DNA of 64,000 bases from Pedobacter sp. MC2016-05 (GTDB lineage: Bacteria > Bacteroidota > Bacteroidia > Sphingobacteriales > Sphingobacteriaceae). The notes under the pieces were generated by a model, which was not told the DNA's origin, made no database searches, and worked only from the letters and a program-made list of their open reading frames with translations. Each line of letters starts with the position of its first letter. Within the stretch, counting starts at the first letter, position 1. Both the position numbers and the translations under genes were made by a program. Positions 53,740 through 62,935 of the stretch are shown in pieces. The DNA lies in the NCBI RefSeq assembly GCF_026239735.1, contig NZ_JAPIVT010000026.1, forward strand, positions 1 through 64,000, given 5' to 3'.

Positions 53740-54786
53740 ATGGTACAAGGGAAAGATGTGGTTAAAGCTAGCGGATTGGTCTACGTAACCGATTCCATGC
53801 CTGGTATTTATCGTAAAGGTAAACCCGGTAAATTTCATTATGAAGACAAAGATGGCCAACAAATAAAGGATGAAAAACATCTCGACCGAATCAAATCTTT
53901 GGTTATTCCGCCAGCCTGGCAAAAAGTGTGGATAGCCAACAAGCCAAATGCTTATCTACAAGTTACGGGAATTGACGCTGCGGGGAGAAAACAGTATAAA
54001 TACCATCCAAAGTGGACAAGCCGTCGATCTGATGATAAATATTTTAGATTATATGAGTTCGGTAAAGCCTTACCCGAAGCAAGAAAAAAACTGGCTAAGG
54101 ATTTAAAACGGAAAGAATTGGATGAGCGGAAAGTGCTTGCAATTTCTGTTGATGTTCTTCAAAAAACTTTAATTCGGGTTGGCAATGAAAGTTATAAGCA
54201 ACTTTATGGCTCTTTCGGACTCACGACATTGAGAGACAAGCATGTTAAAATAAATGGAAGTAAGATTCATATCGATTTTATTGGTAAAAAAGGAGTTAAG
54301 CAAAACGTGGTACTCAACGACAGAAGCCTGGCTAAGCTTGTAAAGAAATGTCGCGATATTCCCGGACAGGACTTATTCCAATATTATACAAATGGTAAGG
54401 AGCATAGAGGGATCGACTCGGGAAAAATCAACAATTACATTAAAGAAATAACAGGTAATGATTTTACTGCAAAGGATTTTAGAACCTGGGGTGGAACGCT
54501 TGAAGCCTTACGCCAGTTTTCTAAATGTGCGGCAGATAAAGACTGGGAACTTAATACCAAGAAAACGGTAGTTAGTGTTTTAGATTGTGTGGCTAAAAAA
54601 TTGGGCAATACCCGTGCCGTTTGTAAAAGTTCTTACGTGTATCCCATTTTGATTACTGCTTATGAGAACGATGAACTTGAAAAGTATCTGAAGAAAATGA
54701 ATAACCACAGAGCCATCGGAAAAGTAGGTTTAGAGCATGACGAAAAAGTGCTTCTATCTTTTTTAAAAGCGACAGGTAGTAAGTAG
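53740..54786 (+). CDS. DNA topoisomerase IB
   Basis: The 348-residue eukaryote-like type IB topoisomerase relaxes supercoils by nicking one strand through a Tyr. The active Tyr is in KSSYVYP near residue 308; catalytic Arg and Lys are in LIRVGNESY and GKKGVKQ, and the second Arg in DFRTWGGT. Poxvirus enzymes usually have an N-terminal beta domain, as here (about 10-85), and Deinococcus-type bacterial enzymes share the layout. Bacterial TopIB is scattered in distribution and often inherited horizontally. It is followed 23 nt later by a histidine kinase gene, probably unrelated. Confidence 0.9.
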   Translation: MVQGKDVVKASGLVYVTDSMPGIYRKGKPGKFHYEDKDGQQIKDEKHLDRIKSLVIPPAWQKVWIANKPNAYLQVTGIDAAGRKQYKYHPKWTSRRSDDKYFRLYEFGKALPEARKKLAKDLKRKELDERKVLAISVDVLQKTLIRVGNESYKQLYGSFGLTTLRDKHVKINGSKIHIDFIGKKGVKQNVVLNDRSLAKLVKKCRDIPGQDLFQYYTNGKEHRGIDSGKINNYIKEITGNDFTAKDFRTWGGTLEALRQFSKCAADKDWELNTKKTVVSVLDCVAKKLGNTRAVCKSSYVYPILITAYENDELEKYLKKMNNHRAIGKVGLEHDEKVLLSFLKATGSK

Positions 54787-54809
54787 ATTGATCATTTTTG
54801 TTTAACAGT

Positions 54810-56660
54810 ATGCGAATAAATTTACAAGACAAAGCTTCTTTATTTTCTATCATAACTGAAGAATCGGCGATGCCTATTGGTTTGTACGTAGGCGAACAAC
54901 TCATCATCGAGATTGCCAATAAAGCGATTTTGAAAGCTTGGGGAAAAGATGAATCTGTAATTGGAATGCCTTTAGAAGTTGCTTTGCCTGAATTAAATGG
55001 TCAGCCATTTATCCAGATATTAAAAAATGTTTTTGAAACCGGTATTGCCTACGAAGCAAAGGAGGATAAAGTTGAATTAATTAATAATGGTATTCTTCAA
55101 ACGTTTTACTTTGATTTTATTTACAAACCTTTTAAAGACGAAAATGGTAAAGTTTGGGCAATATTAAATAATGCTACAGATGTTACAGAATTGGTAAACG
55201 CTAAGTTGAAGTGTAAAGAAAGTGAAGAGCTTTTTAGGCAAATGATTTACGATGCACCGGTTGCCATTGGGATACTTCGAGGTAATGATTTTGTAGTTGA
55301 AGATGCGAATGATGAGCTTCTTAAAATTTGGGGCAAAGACAAAAGTATCTTGGGGCAAAAAATAATCGATGCCTTACCTGAAATCAAAAATCAGCCTTTT
55401 CCTAAATTATTGCAGGATGTTTATCAAAACGGCGTAGCACATTATGGTTATGAAACTTATGCAAAACTGGAATTCAATGGTTTACTAGAAGATTGCTATT
55501 TCAACTTTGTTTATGATCCCATTCGTGATAAAGATAACAATATAACAGGGGTAATGGTGGTTGCTAATGACGTAAGCATCCAGGTAAAATCTCGTCTGGC
55601 TTTTGAAGAAAGTGAGCGACGCTTTAAAAATTTGGTGCTTGATACTCCCATGGCCACAGCTTATTATGAAACAGAAGATATTATCGTATCTATCGTAAAT
55701 GAAGAAATGCTCAAGTTTTGGGGCAAAGATAAAAGCATTATTGGTTTGCCGTTTGAAGAGGCAATTCCAGAACTTAAAGGCCAACCTTTTATCAACTTAT
55801 TGAAAGAGGTCTATCGCACTGGTGTACCTTACCATGCAGATCAGCAGATGGCTTTTTTGCCTGTAGATGGAGAGATGAAGCCGCAGTGGTTTAACTTTAC
55901 CTACAAGCCTTTGCGCAATGCCGAAGGAAAAGTTTACGCCATTTTGCATGGCGCTACTGATGTTACCAAGCTGGTTCAGCTTCAAAAACAGAAAGATGAG
56001 TTTTTAGGCATTGCCAGTCACGAATTGAAGACGCCTGTAACCAGTATTAAGGCTTACACACAAGTGTTGGAAAAGATGATTCGCAAAGAAGGCGATGAAA
56101 AGAAAGCCAATATGGTCCATAAGATGGACATACAACTTAACAGGTTAACTGGATTGATTGGCGATTTGCTCGACGTTACTAAAATTCAATCTGGAAAGAT
56201 GACCTTCAACCCCGTTGATTTTAAGTTTGATGCGTTGGTAAATGAAATGGTCGATGAAATACAGCATACTACCTCACAGCATCGGATTGAATTAGATGTG
56301 AATAGCAACGCTTCAGTTTATGCCGATAAGGAGCGAATAGGGCAGGTAATTGTTAATTTTCTTTCAAACGCAATTAAATATTCCAATGATGCCGAAAGTA
56401 TTTTTGTAGCGAGTTATTTGTATGATGATGAAGTAATTTTGAGTGTTCGAGATTACGGAATTGGGATTTCAAGAGACTTACAACATTTGGTTTTTGATCA
56501 GTTTTACCGCGTAGGTGGAAATCTTCAACATACTTACCCAGGCTTGGGGCTCGGGCTATACATCTCTTCAGAAATTGTCAAAAATGAAGGTGGCAGAATA
56601 TGGGTTGAAAGTGAAGAAGGGGAAGGGTCGACTTTCTATTTCTCTTTGAAAGTAAAGTAG
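54810..56660 (+). CDS. Triple-PAS sensor histidine kinase
   Basis: The 616-residue soluble kinase has no membrane helix. Three PAS domains (about 15-130, 140-260, 265-385) each carry a WGKD(E/K)S motif and PE(L/I)-x-x-QPF, showing internal duplication. They are followed by HisKA with the phospho-accepting His H404 in ASHELKTP, and HATPase with NFLSNAIKYS, RDYGIGIS and GLGLGLYIS. The longest frame starts at TTG 54798, but ATG 54810 is preferred. No response regulator is adjacent, so it is an orphan; its input could be small-molecule or redox. It ends in a shared terminator. Confidence 0.88.
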   Translation: MRINLQDKASLFSIITEESAMPIGLYVGEQLIIEIANKAILKAWGKDESVIGMPLEVALPELNGQPFIQILKNVFETGIAYEAKEDKVELINNGILQTFYFDFIYKPFKDENGKVWAILNNATDVTELVNAKLKCKESEELFRQMIYDAPVAIGILRGNDFVVEDANDELLKIWGKDKSILGQKIIDALPEIKNQPFPKLLQDVYQNGVAHYGYETYAKLEFNGLLEDCYFNFVYDPIRDKDNNITGVMVVANDVSIQVKSRLAFEESERRFKNLVLDTPMATAYYETEDIIVSIVNEEMLKFWGKDKSIIGLPFEEAIPELKGQPFINLLKEVYRTGVPYHADQQMAFLPVDGEMKPQWFNFTYKPLRNAEGKVYAILHGATDVTKLVQLQKQKDEFLGIASHELKTPVTSIKAYTQVLEKMIRKEGDEKKANMVHKMDIQLNRLTGLIGDLLDVTKIQSGKMTFNPVDFKFDALVNEMVDEIQHTTSQHRIELDVNSNASVYADKERIGQVIVNFLSNAIKYSNDAESIFVASYLYDDEVILSVRDYGIGISRDLQHLVFDQFYRVGGNLQHTYPGLGLGLYISSEIVKNEGGRIWVESEEGEGSTFYFSLKVK

Positions 56661-56668
56661 TTGTTAAA

Positions 56669-56701
56669 ATGAAAGCCAAGTTCAAAAAAATTGGCTTTCA
56701 T
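56669..56701. terminator. Bidirectional terminator after PAS kinase gene
   Basis: A perfect 11-bp stem (56669-56679 with 56691-56701) with an 11-nt A-rich loop. The start of the + frame at 56669 is just this hairpin translated and is not taken as a gene. Confidence 0.7.
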
Positions 56702-56716
56702 ATAAATCTATTTAAA

Positions 56717-56923
56717 TTATTCTTTGGGTGCCTTTTTAATTGGGTTTACCGGCTGTTCTTCATTTTCCCGCTGCTTAGCTGGATTTTCTGTTTTTGGCGG
56801 TTTATTTGGCAAGCTGTCATTCGGTTTTCTCACCGTTTTATGATCTTCCGGCTCCCTGCCTTTAGGTACTTCTTCCTGATAATTACTTCCTGGATTATTA
56901 TTTTCTTCTTTTGGACCGCTCAT
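56717..56923 (-). CDS. Small hydrophilic Pro/Lys/Glu-rich protein
   Basis: The 68-residue product has no hydrophobic stretch and is nearly half Pro, Glu, Lys and Asn (e.g. KPPKTENPAKQRENEEQP), suggesting a disordered protein. No family recognised. Support: a clean ATG start and a terminator just downstream (56669-56701). Against: no strong promoter and a long opposite frame, which is hydrophobic and judged spurious. Confidence 0.45.
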   Translation of the reverse strand: MSGPKEENNNPGSNYQEEVPKGREPEDHKTVRKPNDSLPNKPPKTENPAKQRENEEQPVNPIKKAPKE

Positions 56924-57034
56924 AATGTAAATAATTGATTTTTGTGTTAGACTATGATGAATGCCATTATCTCTTTTTAAAACAACGTTTTCAGCAGTAT
57001 TGTTTCAATTATTGGTTCTGTTCACTGAATCGCT

Positions 57035-57059
57035 CATTCATTCACTCACTCACTCATTC
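57035..57059. repeat. Tetranucleotide simple repeat
   Basis: A run of CATT/CACT 4-mers (CATTCATTCACTCACTCACTCATTC) upstream of the namZ end, with a degenerate CACTCATTC further right. Length may vary between strains. Confidence 0.6.
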
Positions 57060-57079
57060 CATCTTCACTCATTCCCACA

Positions 57080-58351
57080 TTATTTATAAAGCAAGTATTT
57101 TAATCTCATTTTTTTGTAGGCACTCAATCCCGGCTCCCAACTTGCTCTAATTTCTTGTTCGCTTTTTCCATCAATTACTTGTTGCCTAAAATCGCCAACG
57201 CCTACTAGTTTTTCAATCGTTCCCATTTCTTTACTCAGCTTGTTGTTAAAAAAATCTTCTTTCTTCGGCGACGCATTATATAATTCAATCAACCAGGAAA
57301 TATTAACCTGTTTTGTTTTGCGGAGTTCAGCAGTATCATATTTCCTTAAATCCAAACCGTAGCAAACCTGATCTTGAAACAATGGCGTTTCTGACATGCC
57401 TTTGATACTTTTTGGTGTAAAACTGAAATCGAATTTCCCTTTCAGGTAAGGTGCACCAACAATGGTAAATGGAAACATTGTACCACGACCGTGGTTTAAA
57501 TATGTTCCTTCGAATAAACAGGTAGATGGATATAGCAGTATAGATTGCGCAGTATTTAAATTAGGGGATGGTTTAACTGGCAACACGTATTCCATATCAT
57601 GGTTGTAATTTGCATTTTTAATTACTGTGATTTTGCATTTTACCTTATCTTTTAGCCACCCTTCGCCGTTAAGCATTTGGGCATATTCGCCGACAGTTAG
57701 TCCGTGTGCAATTGGAATAGGTTGAATACCGATACCAGATTTAAATTTAGGATCAAGTAGTGGGCCATCAATTAAATAACCATTAGGATTTGGACGATCC
57801 AATATCAAGAGCTCTTTTTTATTGTTAGCACAAGCTTCCATAACATGTTGTAAAGTGTTAATGTAGGTGTAAAAACGTACTCCAACATCCTGAATATCAA
57901 ATATCATCACGTCAATATCAGCCAAGTCTTCTGTAGTTGGGGTACTGTGCTTACCGTAAAGTGAAACAGCTTTAATTCCGGTTTTGGCATCAACGGCATC
58001 ATCTATTTTGACCCCAGCACTTGCATCGCCTCTAAAACCATGCTCCGGGCCAAATATTTTTTGAATTTTAACACCGAGTTTCAATAAGCTATCAACCGAT
58101 GTTTGTGTACCGATAATTGATGTCGGGTTAACAACCATCCCTACACGTTTTCCTTTTAAAAGCGGCAAGTATTTTTCGGTTTGTTCCGCTCCAGTTCTAA
58201 TAGTTGTTTCTACAGGAGTATTAATTTTTCTAATAACTGTTTTTTTACTTGGAACGCCTTTTCCAACTTCTTGCTCTAAAGTTTTTGGTCCCTGCCCACA
58301 AGCAGAAAGGGCAATTAGTGAGGTTAGTGCAAAACTGATGTATTTTTTCAT
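57080..58351 (-). CDS. NamZ-type exo-N-acetylmuramidase lipoprotein (DUF1343)
   Basis: The 423-residue lipoprotein (lipobox LSAC, Cys near 18) has a DUF1343 body (from about 70), with EHGFRGDASAGVKIDD, VGVRFYTYINTLQHV, RPNPNGYLIDGPLLD and RGTMFPF. DUF1343 proteins such as B. subtilis NamZ are exo-beta-N-acetylmuramidases (GH171) that clip MurNAc from wall fragments. Wall recycling is the likely role. It is a single gene divergent from the LolC/E-type permease. Confidence 0.85.
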   Translation of the reverse strand: MKKYISFALTSLIALSACGQGPKTLEQEVGKGVPSKKTVIRKINTPVETTIRTGAEQTEKYLPLLKGKRVGMVVNPTSIIGTQTSVDSLLKLGVKIQKIFGPEHGFRGDASAGVKIDDAVDAKTGIKAVSLYGKHSTPTTEDLADIDVMIFDIQDVGVRFYTYINTLQHVMEACANNKKELLILDRPNPNGYLIDGPLLDPKFKSGIGIQPIPIAHGLTVGEYAQMLNGEGWLKDKVKCKITVIKNANYNHDMEYVLPVKPSPNLNTAQSILLYPSTCLFEGTYLNHGRGTMFPFTIVGAPYLKGKFDFSFTPKSIKGMSETPLFQDQVCYGLDLRKYDTAELRKTKQVNISWLIELYNASPKKEDFFNNKLSKEMGTIEKLVGVGDFRQQVIDGKSEQEIRASWEPGLSAYKKMRLKYLLYK

Positions 58352-58520
58352 TTGGGATAAATTTTACGATTTGGTTTTGGATGTTAATCAACAAAACAAT
58401 TTAGCAACTTATTTGATTATTGTTATTTGGATCTTGTTGTTTAAAGTTGACCAATATATTCCAAATATATACCATTTTTAAAAAGGATTTAAGCATTTTT
58501 GCTGTTACAAAATAATCAAA

Positions 58521-59741
58521 TTGAATTTCGAATACTTTATAGCCGGCCGTATCGCTATTAAATCTGAGCGACCATTTTCCAAACTCATCGTCCGCATCGC
58601 CATTGCAGGTGTAATGCTTAGCCTTGCCGTAATGATTCTGACTATCGCCATTATTAAAGGCTTTAAAACCGAAATTCAAGATAAAGTCCGGGGCTATCTG
58701 GGCGACGTTCAAATTACCCGTTATGATTTAAACAACTCTTTTGAACATTCTCCATTTGTGCTGGATAGCGAAACCAGAAAGAAGCTAATCAACAATCCAG
58801 ATGTAGAATATTTCTATCCCTTTGCTACCAAACCGGCCATTTTATCGGCTAATGATGAAATTGAAGGCATAAATTTTAAGGGTGTCGACAAAACCTACAA
58901 CTGGGATTATATTAAACAGCACATTATAAGCGGAACTATTATCGATTTTTCGGATAGCACTGCTGCCATGCAAGAATTGCTGGTTTCTAATTATACAGCC
59001 AATCGCTTGAAGCTTAAAACTGGAGACGATTTCATCATGTATTTTGTTCAAAACCAGTTGCGCCCACGTAAATTTAAAATTGTGGGGATTTATGATATTG
59101 GGGTGGAAGATATCGACAAAAGCTTTGTGCTTGGGAACTTAAATATCATTAAACGCTTAAACAACTGGAAGCCAGATCAAATTGGTGGGATCGAAATCCG
59201 GATTAAAAACTTTAAAGCTATTAATAAAGTTTCGGCAGATATTTTTGAAAGTTTACCGCAAACTCTGCGTTCGTTTTCCATTATCGAAAATTTTCCAAAT
59301 ATATTTACCTGGTTGGGCTTACTGGATGTAAACACAAGGGTTTTATTAATCCTGATGCTGATTGTAGGTGTAATTAATATGGTTACTGCATTGTTAATTA
59401 TGATTTTGGAGCGTACAAATATGATTGGAATGCTTAAGTCATTCGGGGCAAGCAACTGGAGCATTATGAGAATTTTCCTGTATAATGCCGCCTACCTTAT
59501 TGGGATCGGCTTACTGCTTGGAAATATTTTAGGCCTCGGCTTAGGGTTCTTTCAACAGGCAACACATATTTTTAAACTGAACCAATCATCGTATTTTTTG
59601 GCTTATGCACCAATAGAATTTCATTTTTTAGATGTATTAGGTTTGAACGTTTTAACCGTATTGGTCTGTTTAATCGTATTAACTATTCCCTCTCTGCTTA
59701 TCAGCAAAGTTTCGCCATTAAAAGCGATTAGGTTCAAATAA
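58521..59741 (+). CDS. LolC/LolE-type ABC transporter permease
   Basis: The 406-residue FtsX/LolE-family permease has a first helix (about 22-48), a large MacB-like periplasmic domain (about 50-260), and three more helices (about 270-300, 318-345, 365-390). LolCDE pulls lipoproteins from the inner membrane for delivery to LolA. The start is TTG at 58521, since there is no ATG before the conserved NFEYFIAGRIAIKS. No lolD ATPase is adjacent, so its partner is elsewhere. Confidence 0.85.
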   Translation: MNFEYFIAGRIAIKSERPFSKLIVRIAIAGVMLSLAVMILTIAIIKGFKTEIQDKVRGYLGDVQITRYDLNNSFEHSPFVLDSETRKKLINNPDVEYFYPFATKPAILSANDEIEGINFKGVDKTYNWDYIKQHIISGTIIDFSDSTAAMQELLVSNYTANRLKLKTGDDFIMYFVQNQLRPRKFKIVGIYDIGVEDIDKSFVLGNLNIIKRLNNWKPDQIGGIEIRIKNFKAINKVSADIFESLPQTLRSFSIIENFPNIFTWLGLLDVNTRVLLILMLIVGVINMVTALLIMILERTNMIGMLKSFGASNWSIMRIFLYNAAYLIGIGLLLGNILGLGLGFFQQATHIFKLNQSSYFLAYAPIEFHFLDVLGLNVLTVLVCLIVLTIPSLLISKVSPLKAIRFK

Positions 59742-59841
59742 ATTAAAAGAGGTTTTTAAACCTAGATATGCGCTTAGGTTTATTCCTCACTAGAGGAAAA
59801 AGCTTTGATTGTGTAGGTGTTATAGCTGGGAACAAAAATAA

Positions 59842-59874
59842 ATAGGCTTTTCCCCATCCAGGGAAAAGACCTAT
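59842..59874. terminator. Terminator between permease and bestrophin genes
   Basis: A 13-bp stem with one bulge (59842-59854 with 59861-59874) and a 6-nt loop, followed by CGTTTTT. Two more hairpins lie upstream (about 59757-59796). It serves two convergent genes. Confidence 0.75.
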
Positions 59875-59925
59875 CGTTTTTAACTAACCTATTCCAAACC
59901 TGGAACAGAACTAAGAATTAAGATT

Positions 59926-60852
59926 TTATAAGATGTAATATGAGCCTACCTGAGCCAATTCAGTTTGTGGCTTATCTTCCAGTATCTTGTTATCATCGAT
60001 CATTTGGCAAAGATCACGCTCAATTGTTCTACAAATAGTAGTGGTCGGCGTATCGGTTGGCTTGTTTTCGAACGGATCTTGCAGATGAACAGCCATTTTC
60101 TCTACCAAAAGGAAAAACGCAGCAATTGCAACAACCAAGGGAACTTCCATGTAACCGAAATATTCAATCAAACCAAACGGCAATAAAACGATGAATAAAT
60201 GAATCGACATATTAATATACTTGCTATAAGTTACCGGAAAAACGGTGTTTTTAATCCGTTCACAGCCTCCCATATGGTTACACAAAGAGGTAAGAGTTTT
60301 GTCGATTTCAATTTGTTGATATTTGTTAATCCAGCCTTTATTCAAAGCTTCCTTTAAATCCATCGCATGTAATTCCAACAAGGTGGCAGTAACATTTTTA
60401 CGTCTTTTAATGAACTCCATTTCATCAGCAGATAAATATTGTTCTAAGCCTTTGCGTGGATTAAAGCCTCTTAAAGCCTGACTTAGTGCATAAGTCCAGG
60501 CAATTTGCCTTTTGATGAATTTCTCTTTGAATTTTTCAATCTCATCAGAACCATATGGGTTTTCTACAAAAGAAAGAATCTGTCTGGAAAGTGATCGGGA
60601 ATCGTTAACAATGGCACCCCATAAAATCCTGGCTTCCCACCATCTATCATAAGCTTGGTTCGACCTGAACGCTAGCAAAAGAGAAATAATTGTACCCAGC
60701 AAAGCTGGCACTGTAATGGGAATTGAGATTCGGGTAACATGAAAGTTTTGATAAAGAATGACGATTCCAACTGAATAAGCAATTACAAAAAGCAATTCTT
60801 TTTTAATCTTTCCAAATATATAGGTGAGGGGAATATTATTTCGTAACAGCAT
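59926..60852 (-). CDS. Bestrophin-family anion channel
   Basis: The 308-residue protein (UPF0187) has membrane helices at about 20-40, 44-66 and 210-250, with conserved NQAYDRWWEARILWG and a late DPFENKPTDTP. Bacterial homologues form pentameric ion channels. It follows a USP-like gene by 25 nt; the two are probably one operon. Confidence 0.88.
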   Translation of the reverse strand: MLLRNNIPLTYIFGKIKKELLFVIAYSVGIVILYQNFHVTRISIPITVPALLGTIISLLLAFRSNQAYDRWWEARILWGAIVNDSRSLSRQILSFVENPYGSDEIEKFKEKFIKRQIAWTYALSQALRGFNPRKGLEQYLSADEMEFIKRRKNVTATLLELHAMDLKEALNKGWINKYQQIEIDKTLTSLCNHMGGCERIKNTVFPVTYSKYINMSIHLFIVLLPFGLIEYFGYMEVPLVVAIAAFFLLVEKMAVHLQDPFENKPTDTPTTTICRTIERDLCQMIDDNKILEDKPQTELAQVGSYYIL

Positions 60853-60877
60853 GGTCTTAAGTTTGTTTCGTTAATAA

Positions 60878-61375
60878 TTAAGCGTTTGCCGCTTTTAATT
60901 CGTTTTCATGAATTTTAGTTTCAATTAAATTTTCTTGATTATGAAGCGTCATGATATTTAATTCCAACACTTCGCGGCCACAACGAGCGGTTAGTACTTT
61001 TGGATCGATACTATATTTGTTGATTTGCTTAAAGTTATAATCTTTAGGATAGGCAATAAAGTCTATATCAAAAGCTTCGATGAAATTTTTGAAAGCAACC
61101 ACGGTGCTGCCATAGAAATACTCTATGCTAATGGTATCTATCTGATTAGCAAACTTCGCTTTGTAATTATTCAAAGTCTGGTAAAACTCGTCGCTAATGT
61201 TTTCGTAATCTCTGCTTCTTCGGCTTAACATTAGCATATCAGTAATAGAATCTGATAACTTAAATGCGTGGACAAAAATTATATTAAAGGTTTCGTTGGG
61301 TTGAGTCTGCGTTAAACCATCAATGATTTTTGTACTCTCTAAATTGAAATCTGTTGGTACTAATACTGTTTTCAT
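60878..61375 (-). CDS. USP-like protein upstream of bestrophin
   Basis: The 165-residue protein starts KTVLVPTDFNLEST, matching the first strand and helix of universal stress proteins (VPTDF), and follows with IIFVHAFKL. The GxxGxxxxG ATP loop of typical USPs is not evident, so nucleotide binding may be absent. No signal peptide. The operon with bestrophin suggests a regulator of that channel, inferred from position alone. Confidence 0.6.
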   Translation of the reverse strand: MKTVLVPTDFNLESTKIIDGLTQTQPNETFNIIFVHAFKLSDSITDMLMLSRRSRDYENISDEFYQTLNNYKAKFANQIDTISIEYFYGSTVVAFKNFIEAFDIDFIAYPKDYNFKQINKYSIDPKVLTARCGREVLELNIMTLHNQENLIETKIHENELKAANA

Positions 61376-61413
61376 GGCTTTATCTTGTTAAATGAATAAA
61401 TATTTATACAAGT

Positions 61414-61443
61414 TTACAGCGATAAGATTACAGCGAAATAAGA
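61414..61443. repeat. Short direct repeat TTACAGCGA
   Basis: TTACAGCGATAAGA (61414-61427) and TTACAGCGAAATAAGA (61428-61443) abut. The 195-nt gap around it holds no convincing gene; the 60-residue frame 61392-61574 has no recognisable domain. Confidence 0.4.
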
Positions 61444-61570
61444 ATGAGATTAGAACGGAATTAGAATTTATAAAATCTAGAGATGCAGGTTGTAGAAATT
61501 GCGATTTTCAAAGATTTATATACAAAATTAGAAATTTTAAGGAATTTCAGAAAGAAATTCAACCAATAAC

Positions 61571-62932
61571 TTAGTAAATACTGGTAAGCGGCAGTAAAAC
61601 TTTAATTTCTGTTCCTATTCCTTCCTGCGATTTAATAGCAATGCTGCCGCGATGTAATCTAATGATGTTCAATGATAGAGGTAGCCCTATTCCGTACCCT
61701 TTAAAATCATTTGTGTTTGAAGCCCTGTAAAATGGTTCAAAAATATGTTGAATATCTGTTTGAGGAATTCCAATACCCTGGTCGGTAACTGCGATTGAAA
61801 GCGAATTAGCACTTGTTTCGATGGCAACGTTTACCAATTTATCGTTCGAATATTTACATGCATTGCTTACAATATTGGTGAGGGCAAGTTTAATCAGGTT
61901 TTTATTGATTTTCAAACTCAATAATTCATCGTCATCAGGAAGTTTAGAAAAGTCTATTTCTATTTTACTTTCTGGATGAACCTGATTTACCGAAGCCTTG
62001 ATTTCCCAGAGCAACTCATCCATCCTAACCAGTTCCCAAGGTTGGTTTTTTCCATTAAAGCCAGATTGTGCAAGACCTAACAAACTGGTTAAAATATGTT
62101 CCAATCTTTCGGCCTCACCTTTAATTTTTTCTAAAGCTAACTGCTGCTTCTGTGGGTCGGTATTAGCCCTCATGGCCAGTTCTACCTCTCCACTAATTAC
62201 TGTTAATGGTGTTCGAAGTTCGTGGGAAGCATTACTGATAAAATTATTCTGCGTTTCAAAGGCGGTCTCTAACCGGTTTAGCATGTTGTTAAATGTTTGC
62301 GCCAATTGTGACATCTCATCACTACCGCTTTTAACCTCTAACCGCATATGCAGGTTTTCTGCTTTTATCTTTTTAACACTTTTTATGATGTTCCGCAAAG
62401 GCATCAACATATAATTAGAAAATTTCCATCCAACCACAAATGAGAGTAGAACAGAAAGAAAAAATCCAATAATAAGGATCCGCTGAAGATCTTTAAGTTC
62501 CCTAAAACCCACCGGATCATTTGCAGAAACAATAACCAGATAATCTTTATTGTTTATTTTGAAGGCTTTGCCTGCATAAAAGTGATTTTCTGAACGGTAA
62601 CGCGACATAGAGCCCGCATTTATTTTCTTATAAAAGCTTTGTGGCAAAACACTGTCAATTCGATGTTTACTGATGTCTTTAGCTTCGAAAATGAATGCTT
62701 TTTCCGATGGTAAACGTTCCAGATACCGGTTGCGCATTTTGGCGTAGGCAGGGTTATTGGCATCTTCATAAAGCTTGATTTGCGCAGAAATATTTACCCT
62801 GGCTTCTAAACGTTTATAAAAATCTTCAAAAGCAAACTCATTAGAAAAATACCAAACAAATCCACTTAATAATGAAATAATTACTGCTGAAAGTATGGCA
62901 AATAATAAGGTGATTTTTTTGGCAATATTCAT
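61571..62932 (-). CDS. Two-component sensor histidine kinase
   Basis: The 453-residue membrane kinase has helices at about 7-29 and 151-170, a periplasmic sensor loop between, HAMP (about 170-222), HisKA with H237 in NASHELRTP, and HATPase with NIVSNACKYS, DQGIGIP and GYGIGLPLS. The sensor loop has no domain I recognise. It starts 3 nt after the response regulator stop, so both form one operon. It resembles the CusS-type family. Target genes are not evident. Confidence 0.92.
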   Translation of the reverse strand: MNIAKKITLLFAILSAVIISLLSGFVWYFSNEFAFEDFYKRLEARVNISAQIKLYEDANNPAYAKMRNRYLERLPSEKAFIFEAKDISKHRIDSVLPQSFYKKINAGSMSRYRSENHFYAGKAFKINNKDYLVIVSANDPVGFRELKDLQRILIIGFFLSVLLSFVVGWKFSNYMLMPLRNIIKSVKKIKAENLHMRLEVKSGSDEMSQLAQTFNNMLNRLETAFETQNNFISNASHELRTPLTVISGEVELAMRANTDPQKQQLALEKIKGEAERLEHILTSLLGLAQSGFNGKNQPWELVRMDELLWEIKASVNQVHPESKIEIDFSKLPDDDELLSLKINKNLIKLALTNIVSNACKYSNDKLVNVAIETSANSLSIAVTDQGIGIPQTDIQHIFEPFYRASNTNDFKGYGIGLPLSLNIIRLHRGSIAIKSQEGIGTEIKVLLPLTSIY

Positions 62933-62935
62933 TTT

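Noticed and set aside
56669..56938. 89-residue hydrophobic + frame
   Set aside because: Its first codons are one arm of a terminator hairpin and it is the opposite strand of a hydrophilic small gene.
61392..61574. 60-residue + frame beside the histidine kinase gene
   Set aside because: The DNA is made of degenerate short repeats, the translation shows no domain, and it overlaps the end of the kinase gene.
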